Below are positions 25,469 to 36,500 of a stretch of DNA of 50,539 nucleotides, piece by piece. The DNA comes from Priapulus caudatus (lineage: Eukaryota > Priapulida > Priapulimorpha > Priapulimorphida > Priapulidae). The stretch spans positions 436,290-486,828 of the forward strand of contig NW_014577217.1 in NCBI RefSeq assembly GCF_000485595.1, read 5' to 3'. The notes under the pieces were generated by a model. The model was given only the letters and a program-made list of their open reading frames with translations, was not told the origin of the DNA and ran no database searches. Position numbers and translations under genes: made by a program. Every line of letters begins with the position of its first letter. Position 1 is the stretch's first letter.

Positions 25469-26575
25469 TAACGTTAATGATTACCGCTCCTGATCGTAAC
25501 GGCCGCTAGAGGGCCTACTCACCAGAGCGTTAACCCCTTTCTATATGAAAGTGGGTGGCTGCCGACTGAGCCAGACCGGCCAATGAGTGAGCAGGTCGCA
25601 GCGACTGTGATTAGGTCGTCCAATCAGCGAGCAGGCTTTTGCCTGACGTCATTTCTCAAGTTATTCAAGTTGAATTTATAACTGCAATTAGTGCACGCTT
25701 GTGCCAAAGCCATTTACTAGATTGTTTCCATTCATCAGGTATTCGCCTGGGGCAAAGTTTTGCCTTATTTACCAGTGTTGTAGGTCTCGAGGCCGGTCTT
25801 GGCCACGAGACCGGCCTCGAGACCGTTTTCCTTGGTCTCGGTCTCGGCCTCGGAGTGAAATGACTCGGACTCGGACTCAAACACGAACTCGGACTTGAGC
25901 CCTCCGGATTCGAGGACTCGGGTCGAGGCCACTACATACATAGTACACAACTGTACATATTGTAACACGCCGTTTACAAGAATTTAAAACTAAAACTCAT
26001 AGGTTTTCTAGATACACGGCCTAATCTTGTAACGTTTTCAATGGCTCGATTAAGATTCTTGTCCCTTTGGTTTGAATCTGCTGTCACTTCTTCCCTTTGT
26101 GCTTTTTCTACCACTTCGCAGGTACTAGCACACTCTCATTTGGTTCAACAAGCCGTGTCATTCTCGTAAAACACAAATGGATCCGTTATTTTGACACGTT
26201 TCGTATGACTCGTGTCTCTGTGTTTTTGGCTGACTATACACTTTCGAATGTCTACGATGCACTGTTGCGATTTTTTCGCTTTTTTCCAATTTTTCCCTTT
26301 TTTTTATCAAAACTGGACTCGTACTCGGACTCGGGTGGTGTGGACTCGGACTCGGGTGGCGCGGACTCGGACTCAGGGGTGCGGACTCGACTACAACACT
26401 GGTATTTACTTCTGTACGCTCGATTGCTCGCTGCTAATCCGATTCCCCACCATAAGTCAAACACCGTTTTCGGTCGATCGATAACGAGGCTCGCGAACTG
26501 CTAGCGCGGCGCTCGCTTACATGCATTAGTGTAGCCGTGCGGAACATAGGCCTAATGACTATATTATACAGGTTA
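25469..26575. mobile_element. Nested insertion with 9-bp duplication, itself split by a hAT element
   Basis: GGCATTTAC at 25460-25468 is repeated at 26576-26584, bracketing 1107 bp that interrupts the terminal repeat of the outer element. The ends begin TAAC on both strands but otherwise lack convincing inverted repeats. Most of the interior is a hAT-type element (25773-26401). No protein is recognised. Confidence 0.6.
25773..26401. mobile_element. Non-autonomous hAT-type element
   Basis: The ends CAGTGTTGTAG and CTACAACACTG are exact inverses. The flanks TTATTTAC (25765-25772) and GTATTTAC (26402-26409) match at 7 of 8 bases. The subterminal regions are rich in GACTCGGACTC-like repeats, a known pattern for miniature hAT elements. 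It has no transposase. Confidence 0.8.
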
Positions 26576-27591
26576 GGCATTTACAGGTGATTATAGGCGA
26601 AATAGAGTAGAAAAACATTAAGATTAAGAATAAGACTTTGGTAGTAAATTATACTATTACTAAATACATTTCGTGTTTACATTTTTGTATTTTATTGAGA
26701 CGTTCTAAGTGCCTGTGAACCGGTTGTAATGTTTTAAGCATAATATAACTATCGACAGCTAATGCGCTAATGATTGCGAATGGGAAATATGCGCAATCAG
26801 CGAACTAGGCCCTATCCGCTATCGCGGTATCGGCGATTGTTATCGCCATATCGGTTTATACAATTTACTTTCCCATTGTTGGATTGCTATCATGCCAAAC
26901 CCTATTGGCAATAGTATTGCAATTAATCGATTGTTCGATGCAATAATACAACAATATTGTTAAGCTGACACGGATATTATAAACCGCATAAATCGACCGG
27001 TGTTTACCATTTATGATGACCGAACTATAATAATCGTTAAGGCATGGACGCTGCCATCCCTGGGTATATCAAAATACCGGAACGGACCGAAATAAACGTA
27101 ACTGTTCTGTGCCGTAGCTGAGTAGGCTACAGAAAATTAATGTATAAAACTTAGGGAAAAAATTGCTAATTTAGTTTTACGTAAAATCTGTATTAATTTT
27201 AATTAAACATGTATGTGTAACACGATGTAAGACCTAAACTGTTGCATCCGTGGCCATAGAGTTGTATTAATATATATAATATATAACTCGGGGTCTAATA
27301 TATAACTCTATGTCCGTGGCTGACTGGATTAGGTCCTTTATGGGGCATTCCGGTTTTTTTATGTACCGACCTTTTCTTGCTTCTTTTGCTGCCCTCTATC
27401 GGGAGAAACACAAGGCGGCATTATCAAACATGATCATTGGCTGTGAACAGAATGAAACTAATGCTGTTTGTGACAAATTGTACAATTACTGCACTGCAAC
27501 TAGTACTCTTTTGTACTAGATATCTTTGGTAATGTTTGCATTGCATGACATAGCTATTTGAAGGTCTGCTAGTTGCAGTGACTGTTAAAAA

Positions 27592-30500
27592 ATGGCAGAA
27601 CGGCTACAAAGAGGTGAGACCGAAGAAGACTTACTCCGATTCCAAAAAGAGTTCCTTGCTGCAAAGAGCAAGCCATCAGCGGTTGTTGTTAAAAGGAAAT
27701 CTCTAGCAGGAAAGGGAGAGAAAGACACAACACCTGCCAAATGTTCTGGTCTGAATAGGCCAGTCGATCACGATGTTGTATCTATGGATGTCATTGTCAA
27801 TACCCCAGGTGAATCCAAAAGCAGACGATTACTTACGACGTGGATATTCGTCCGAGCATCGGACACCTGAGGCGCGTTCAGGAGAGCGAACGCTCGCGAG
27901 CGCCCCTCCCTTTGCGCTAGGGTTTATTAGCAGCGCACGTCATGCCGAACAATATTCTATTGCGTCGGCTTGTGACCCTCTCGCCAACGTAGTGTTAAGC
28001 GAGAAGGGAACTTGTGGCTAGGCTTAGTCTAGATACAATAATGTAACCCAACCCAAGAGGATAGGGTTACAAAGTCTCCCTATCCTTTTCTGCGGAGGAA
28101 TGCCCGAGTGAATCACTCGGGCCGGTTTGCTGGTGCGTTTTCAGAGACTAGAACTTCCAAACTGGGTTTATTCTCAACACAAACCTTTCTCCGCTATCTG
28201 GGAACTTACTATGTATCGCAATACTCTGTATTAAACTAATATAACCTGTTACAAAAATTCGAAGTGACGACCGGCGAATATACTGAGCGCCATTTCTGTT
28301 GACCTGTGACGTACGCATTTCCCAATGCGCATAGCGATCGGCAAACTCAGCGCCCTCCGATTGGTCGGTGAATCCGCTCTTCAAACCGAAGTACGTCACA
28401 GGTCAACAGAAATGGCGCTCAGTATATCCGCCGCTCGTCACTTCGAATTTTTGTAACAGGTTATATTAGTTTAATACAGAGTATTGCGATACATAGTAAG
28501 TTCCAGGATAGCGGAGAAAGGTTTGTGTTGAAAATAACCCCAGTTTGGAAGTCCTAGTCTCTGAAAACGCACCAGCAAACCGGCCCGAGTGATTCACTCG
28601 GGCATTCTTCCGCAGAAAAGGATAGGGACACTTTGTAACCCTATCCTCTTGGGTTTTGGTTACATTATTGTATCTAGGCTTAGTCTAGATACAATAATGT
28701 AACCCAAACACAGGATAGGGTTACAACGCAAGCCTATCCTTTTCTGTGGAGGAACCCCTGAGTGAATCACTCGGGGAGGTTTGCTGGTGCATTTTCAGAG
28801 ACTAGAACTTCCAAACTGGGTTTATTCTCAACACGAACCTTTCTCCGCTATCCTGGAACTTACTATGTATCACAATACTCTGTATTAAACTAATATAACC
28901 TGTTGCAAAAATTCGAAGCGACGAGCGGCAGATATTTCGAGCGCCATTTCTGTTGACCTGTGACGTACGCATTCCCAATGCGCATAGCGATCGGCAAACT
29001 TTGGTCAACTTTAGTGCGCTGCGAGCCCTTCAATTGGTCGGTGAATCCGCGCTTCAAACCGAAGTTTGCCGATCTCTATGTACATTGGGAAAGCCAGCGT
29101 CACAGGTCACCAGAAATGGCGCTCGAAATATCCGCCGCTCGTCGCTTCGAATTTTTGTAACAGGTTATATTAGTTTAATACAGAGTATTGTGATACATAG
29201 TAAGTTCCGGGATAGCGGAGAAAGGTTAATGTTGAGAATAAACCCAGTTTGGAAGTTCTAGTCTCTGAAAACGCACCAGCAAACCGCCCTGAGTGATTCA
29301 CTCAGGGGTTCCTCCACAGAAAAAGATAGGCTCGCATTGTAACCTTATCCTGTGTTTTACTTTGGTTTACATTAATTGTATCTAGGCCTAGTCTACTACT
29401 AGTACTACTAGTACTAAGGCTCATAGGGTCTATGTCTTCCAAGGTACTGCCGGAACATACCCTGGTAACTATCTGATAGTGATATGGTTAGGGTTAGGGT
29501 TAGGGTTAGAACTTAGGGAGTAGGCATAGGCGACCCCCTAAACTCGTTAGTGGAGTAGGCGAGGTACGGTCTGGCATATTAGATAGTACCAACAGAGCAT
29601 ATAAATCATGTGGATTTATATGCTCTGGTACCAGGGTACACTCCGGTATACCGGACCGTACCCAGGGTACGTTCCGGCAGACATAGACCCTCTCAGCAGT
29701 ACTAAATAGTACTACTACTAGTACTAGTACTAGATAGCAAAAATCATGATATGGCCCAAGGTTATAATGATAAGAGCTGTCCACATTGGCACATGTCGCA
29801 CATTGCGAAAATGAATTGTGGTCAGAATATCCATAAACCTAAATCATGGAGTGTTGTCCATGTCATCTGACATCTGTGTTAGATGAACAAATATTGGCCA
29901 TAAACGGATAAAGTTGTTAACCTGTTATCTTGGTAAAACTAGTAATAGTAGTATTTGTTTATAGTAGACTAGTTTTTCGTTTTGGTATCAGTATTTTGTT
30001 TCATACATTATAATTTCGTATATGTATACCTTACAATGCATATTCATATTGAAAGTAGAAATGTAATATTCATTATATTATACGTATACTTATAGTGCCA
30101 GGAGAGGAGCCAGACCGGAAGAAGTCAAAGTTTAAAGAAAGAAAGAATGTAAAGTTTGCTGATGAGGAAATGGACACAGAAGCTCTGCTAGATGGTTAGT
30201 TCTCACCAGTGACAATTAGATGTGTGAATACCGTTATGCTAATAATATATAAAACAAGTCATTTGGTAGAATACGTATACACTAATACTGCACAATTTTG
30301 GTTAGATATTTTTATTTCATTTTTGCAGAGCATGATACTCATTTGACGGCAGTCCTGTCTAAGATAATAGTAAGTACTTATATTATGTTAATTATCAATT
30401 CCAGCTTTAAATGAACATACCATTGTGATTTATTTGTAATTATCAGTGAAATTATTATAGGTTATTTTTGCAGTCATGTAGGTAATGTAATATACACAAT

Positions 30501-33500
30501 GGTAGCCTAATGATTTATAGTGGTAATGTCTAAGGCAGCTACAAATATCAATATGCACAATGTCCATTCCATGTTGCCATGAACATATCCGTGCTCACGT
30601 AAAATGAGTTGATGTGCTTAATACACACGTTCCTGCGATTACTGATAAAATCAGGAGTCTATCAATATATATATCGGTAGACTCCTGATAAAATGTGAGG
30701 CTATTATATTTGCAATTTGTATCACAGGAACGGGATGTTGGAGCAAGCCGTGTTTCACTGCCCCTTCCAAACAGGCAGGGCTTTCCAGTGGCACAACACA
30801 GGGGTGTAGTTGATAAAGATCTGCCTCTCGGCCAGCCAGGCAAGAGACAAAGCCTATTTTCTCAACAGCTTCAAAAATCAAATCCAACATTCTTCAGTGC
30901 ATCAAAGCCTGATATAGTGCTGGGTCAGGAAGATCATGACATGAAGCGACAGCCGTCTTCATCTCCTGTGTCAGCGACACATGAGAGGAACGCAAATGAG
31001 AAGATAGAAAAACACCGGATGGCAGTAGAGGAGGTCGAGACAGCTCTAGGTGGTTTTTTAAACCTCTGTCTCGATAGTGTTAATGAATTTGGGCTATATA
31101 GTAAAGCATTGCTTCAAGAGTAGGCTTGCATGTTGTACAAATCAGTTGGATCGTTGTTAAATTCGTTAATTAGTCATGTCATGTAAATACATGCTATTTA
31201 CTGTATATAAATGAAAAGGCTTACTTGTGTATGACTGATTGGTGTATGTGCAGTTAATTGATTACAACACTAACGATTTGTTACACTTTGATTCAGGTTC
31301 TAACAGTTGCATCATAGAGGGATCTGGGCTGGGCCCAGCATTTGGAAAAGTAGCAATCCAATCGATACACGAAGAGAATGTCAGTAAGCTTGCAGCAATG
31401 TCAAATAAGGAGATTCTCCAGGAACAGGAAAAACTTGCTGCCACAATAGGTATATATTTTTCATGCGCTGTGTAATCTTCAAACTTTAATATATTTAACT
31501 AACATTTCTGTTTATTATGTTAAATCCTAACCATATTACCTTGGAATTCGTCATGTCCATTGCATATATAATTTTGTTAATATTTACAGGGGATTTAACA
31601 CGTCAAAACTACTGATTCGGCCATTATTTGCGTATGTTTATGATCTTCCTATTAGATCCAAAGATATTGGGTTTTTTATTGACTCGACGGAAACCTAGTG
31701 ATGTTTCCATGGCAACCAATGTAATGGAACCAGTACGCCCCCCATCAGCCAGTAAACGTGCCGAGGAGCTTCTTGAGGCGATGAAGGCAGTAGCTGGCGG
31801 GAGTCGAGCAGGCACGGATGAGAAAGTGGAAACAACTGGGGCCGGGAAACATGACGTTCCAGAATTAGGCAAGTGTAATAACTGAATTAATTAGCGATTC
31901 CACAAAAGTGTATACTTGTGATTTATCCATTGTAGCAACCCTCGCCGTAACCGACGGCACCGCGGCGACTGCCGTCGGTGCCTTCCTCACATGCCGTACT
32001 GCCCCTGAAAATCCCACATCACCGACGGCAGTCCACTGCTGTGCCCTTTTATGGAACTGCCGTCGGTGCCCTTCCCTAGCTAAAGTTCCTAAACTAAGAA
32101 GAAGTTCATATAATTTCCTGAGAGTCTATACCAAATGCAATGTTTAAAGATTTTAGGCAGAATCTCACACTCACAGTGTTTTGCGTGGCAATAAAAATAC
32201 AACTGAACAACACAACTCAGTGCACGCCGCATACGGCTTACGAGATCCAAGCAGCTAAATATAACAAGGAGAGGAAGCGGATTGGCTGTGTGCTTTTCGC
32301 CTCAAGGGCGCCATATATGGACCATAATCAGCTGAAACGGCTGTGCAGACCGAACCCAGAGACATAACTCTGGGTCCAGGACATAGATGGGGTATGCAGG
32401 GCCTGACATTAATTTTTCAACCTACTTGCCCATTCGGGCAAGTTGGGTTGAATTTTCACTTGCCCGAATGTCAATCTCACTTGCTCGAAAATTCGATATT
32501 GTATTATGTGTAGTTTAACCCATTTTCTCTTCTGTTCATATTTTTGTTTGTTTTCCACCTGACTTTTTCTTTCATTTTCAATTTTCTTACCCGCCGACGT
32601 CAGGCCAAACTTGAAAAGCGTCGCCTGCTGGGCCATCATTGACAACCACTTGACTAAGTGACATGCTCTGATTCATGCGCGCGTGCCTGTATGCGTGCCT
32701 GTACGCGTGCCTGGGTGTGTGCCTGCGCGCGTGCTTGCGTGTGCCTGCGTGCGTGCCTGTGCGCGTGCGTGCATGCCTATGTGTGTGTGTGTGTGTGCAG
32801 GTGTGCCTACGCACGTGCCTACGTAGATCCGTAGGACCAACGACCCATAGGATTATATAACGGTAATTCATGGAAAATCGTAATGAAATTCACACGTTTA
32901 TTTTTGCGTGCCGGCACACACGTGTATCATTCCCGATTGTAGCTTTTTCCTCAATTCCAGGAAAGAGTTTTACTGTCGTCTCTCTTTAGTCCAGTAATGC
33001 CCCACCCCCTACATTTTAGTAGTGATTAGTACCACGCTGAACCAATCGTGGCCCCCCCCCCACACTTCAATCAATGCAGCCCCTGCCAGCAGCCAGCGTC
33101 GACTGTGCATATACACGCGTGCCTCGCGGACCGCTTTCTCAAACCCCCTGAGCAGCATCCAGGGCCCTTACGCGGGCCCTGGACCCCGGCCGCAAGAGAT
33201 TTCGCGCTTCGCACTCATGGTTCACATTGTACTATAAATAATCGATCCTCGCTCGTAGACACTCCACTATTTGCGCTAGCCGTAATACACTGTTTCACGT
33301 GCGTATGTACTACAGTTGCCCGATCGGCCAATACAAGTTACACGTTACGCCAATACAATACAATACAATACGTTACGCCAATCCAATACAATACAATACG
33401 TTACGCCAATACAATATAATACAATACAATACAATACGTTATGCCAATACAATACAATACAATACGCCACGTACAATACAAGTTAGACCCACGTTTATCG

Positions 33501-36500
33501 CAGGCCGGGGTGGACACAATTCATATTTAATGTCCACATTAATTCGTATTGGACGCCGGGGTGAAAAATGCAAATAAATATACTATAACTTATAGTATAT
33601 ATTTATTTGCATTTTTTGCACACATTTCTTTATAACATTTTACTTGTTACATTCACACTAGTATTAATTGAACAATGAAAAATGACTCATCACTCATGAC
33701 TCGCCCCGGCCGCAAGTGACTTCGCGCTTCGCACTCGTGGCGTACATCGTTTAAAATAATATCTTAAGTACTCCTCTAAAGTTCCCAGTGACACATGTTT
33801 GAATTTTAGGTTGTGGACCACCCTGCTAAATACATGTAAAAAATAAATAAAGAGATGATTAAACGAGGAGAAAAAGGAGCTGAGTTATGAATGCACTATA
33901 TGCAAATTCGTATTGGGGCATTTTATAGTGAAGTTGTACTGCAGTGTAAGCTATTTACTATGGTACCGAAAGATAAAATTTAGTAAGGTAGGTCTTGATG
34001 GCTAGCATATTATTATGGAAGTATTTATTTGCTAGATGAATCGGAGCTGCTTGTAAAACCGAAGAAGGAGTGGCTGAACATGAACAAAATTGAGTATGAC
34101 AAAATGGCATGGTTGAAGGAGCTTCCACCAGTTGACAAAAACAAGGTACAGTTATCATGCACTGTAATTATTCAATATGGCAATTAATTAATTAGTTATT
34201 CAACATAGTTAATATGGAAGTTTGTAGTATGTAAGTAGTAAGTATTTAGGAATTTTCCACATAAGGAGTAAAGCCTTTTTTTAATGATATGGTAGTATGT
34301 TATATATGGAGAGTGTTGACAACACATTCAGTTAAAACGTGTTTTTAGTTCTAGCACATACCAATTATTCAATTATATTTTATTCAAAGTGAATAACTAA
34401 CTAAATGCAAAACATGGAATTCCTTAGTGTTCCAGTGCTACTACTATATAAGAGTATAAATATAACAATTTTATATTTAAAAATATAACCAGGTCTTGTA
34501 TGTGTGTATTTGGTGCATGCTTCAGATCAACTGCCCAGCACGATTTGATTTTGAGGGCATGCTGGTTCCAAGAAGTGAAGAGATTCCAGTATCCCGAGGC
34601 CTTCATCACCATGGAGATGAACCTGAGGTTAACCAGTATTCAATGTATCTTTCATCCTACCTCCATTCCTCTCTTTCGCTCTCTCGCCTTCCTTTTTTAG
34701 GAAATTAGTAGTTATTAAGGAAATTATTTGTTATTGATACCGATAGTGTCGTAGTAGGAAATGTATGGACACGCATTGGTAAATGTGTGCTCATACACAG
34801 ATTAAGGGAGGGCGAGAGAGTGTGTTAGAGTGGGTGAGGGAATGTTGTAAGGGTGTGGTTCTCTCTCTCTCCCTCCCTCCCTCTCTCCTCTCTCCTCCTC
34901 TCTCACTCTCTCTTACTCCCTCCCTTCTCCCCCTCCTCTTCTCTGCCTGTCCCTTTCTGTCTCATGCTGTGTTATGTTAGTCACATCATGTAACTATTGA
35001 CTCTATGTGACATTAGTGGCATTGATTTAATCTATGACATGGAAGTTGAGTTTCTGGAATCAAGAAATTTAGTTGTGAGTTAACCTTCTCATTTCTGACA
35101 GGTGGCAGGCTATACACTGGATGAGCTCATGCATCTCAGTCGAAGTACAATCCTGCAGCAGAGAGTAATCGCATTGCAGACAATCACCAAAGTTCTGAAC
35201 CTGGTCAGTCTTGTTCATGTAATTTAATTGCTTTTCTTTGAAGATAATTATACTAGCTCGATATAAACCTTAAAATTGTTCTTAGCCATTCAAAAGAAAT
35301 CATAACCCAATTATTGGAATTGTTTTCAAACCTATGGGTTAACATTATTTAGATAGATATTCTATAGGTATTTTTATGTGTAGAGCTGACAATCTTGTGG
35401 TTGCACACTGTTCTAATGCGTGCGAGAGCGATAGTTTTGAATGCAGGGTGGCCTTGCCGATGTTAGTTCATTACTGCTAACAAGGTGCTCGCTGGTGGCA
35501 TGTTCCAGGCACACTGCGGAATGTATGATGGCTACCTGTCGCAGCCCGTCATTCCTCAGCTTCTTGATGCAGGGCTGATCTTCCTACTGAGATTCTCCCT
35601 TGACGATCCTGCCCTGCCTGTTCTGAGTGCTTCTGTGCAAGCACTCGCCGAACTACTAGCGCCCCCATCTGATGAGGTAGCTAATATGGTCGGGTTTCGG
35701 ATGATGCTTCAGTCAATATGTGCATCAACATTACTTTGAATTCAACATTATTTATACGTTTATTTATACGTTATTATTCATATTTGTACATCAACGTTAC
35801 TAATAATAAATCACTTTAAAAAATTGTTCTTTTGAACGTAAAACACTGGTTTTTCTCGCAGGTGTGTCTTGACCGGGTATTTGCATGGCACCGAGGCACC
35901 GAAACACCAAGAATGAGTGTTTCAGAGGAGCAAGTGAAAGAAAAGAGGGTGAAAGAGGAGGAAGAGAATGGTCCACTCACCGACGCTGAGTTAGTGAAAC
36001 ATGACCTGATCAAAGTGAGAGCTTTCGCAGTCTTACAAGATATAGCCATTTATCATAACCATATTTCCTTGCATCTACAGTTCGGTTCTTTATCCTAACC
36101 AATTACTCCACACAAATCAGGGTACATACGGAATTGAAATCACTTCATTATTTCTTCTTCTTATCATCTCGTCATCATCAAACTTTTCAACCTTTGTAAT
36201 GTTACCTTTGGTAGCAAGATGGCATGTAATATTGTCATAGAGGTGATTAACTTGTTTGCATGATGTCAGGTAATAATAATAGTTCCTCTCTGTGTTGCAG
36301 GGCCTGCTGAAGATGTTTCTACTGCCGAGGCTGCGATATATACTGTACAAGTGCGAAGCAGATGAAAGTACCACTCAGAAATTACTGGACCTGCTTATTC
36401 GCGTGGCGCGCCACTCCTCTGAGGCAGCACAGCAGATTTTATACTGTCCTGGACTTTTAGATATCATTCTAGATAAATACCTACCTATAGTTTCATGTGG

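Larger units (their letters stand above)
24695..26717. mobile_element. Long-TIR DNA transposon, CACAGGCACTTGG family, copy 2, carrying nested insertions
   Basis: The 2023-bp element starts CACAGGCACTTGGAAC and ends in the inverse, with perfect 8-bp duplications AACCGGTT at 24687-24694 and 26718-26725. Its arms are interrupted by other insertions (24986-25439; 25469-26575, which contains 25773-26401). Removing these joins TTGCAGATG, GAGCATTTGACTGGCATTTAC and AGGTGATTATAGGCGAAA into the same terminal sequence seen in the other copies. A hairpin at about 24823-24980 forms the centre of the original palindrome. There is no transposase. Confidence 0.85.
23954..27591. other. Transposon-filled intergenic region between CPSF2 and RPAP1
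   Basis: The region separates the divergent starts of CPSF2 and RPAP1. It contains a 68-bp palindromic insertion, a solo transposon end, a complete 2-kb TIR element carrying further insertions, and about 870 bp of AT-rich sequence (26718-27591) with no feature I can name. Promoters for both genes should be close to 23954-24030 and just upstream of 27592. Confidence 0.75.

Noticed and set aside
27310-27519. 60-70-residue frame upstream of RPAP1
   Set aside because: No domain, no splice support and no relation to neighbouring genes; treated as chance.
28148-29261. Repeated frames containing VTGYISLIQSI on both strands
   Set aside because: They are the arms of the palindromic element pair read in several directions; the same peptide appears because the DNA is inverted and duplicated, not because of a gene.
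31908-32147. Alanine/threonine-rich frame after the RPAP1 exon ending at 31868
   Set aside because: It covers the GC-rich hairpin cluster, lacks family similarity, and the flanking RPAP1 exons join in phase without it.
32587-32871. Cys- or His/Thr-rich frames over the minisatellite
   Set aside because: Composition of the GTGCCTGCGTGC-type repeat alone explains them.
23337-33485. CRISPR-like arrays among the tandem repeats (for example at 33337-33485)
   Set aside because: Spacers are not unique and the genome is clearly eukaryotic with spliced genes.
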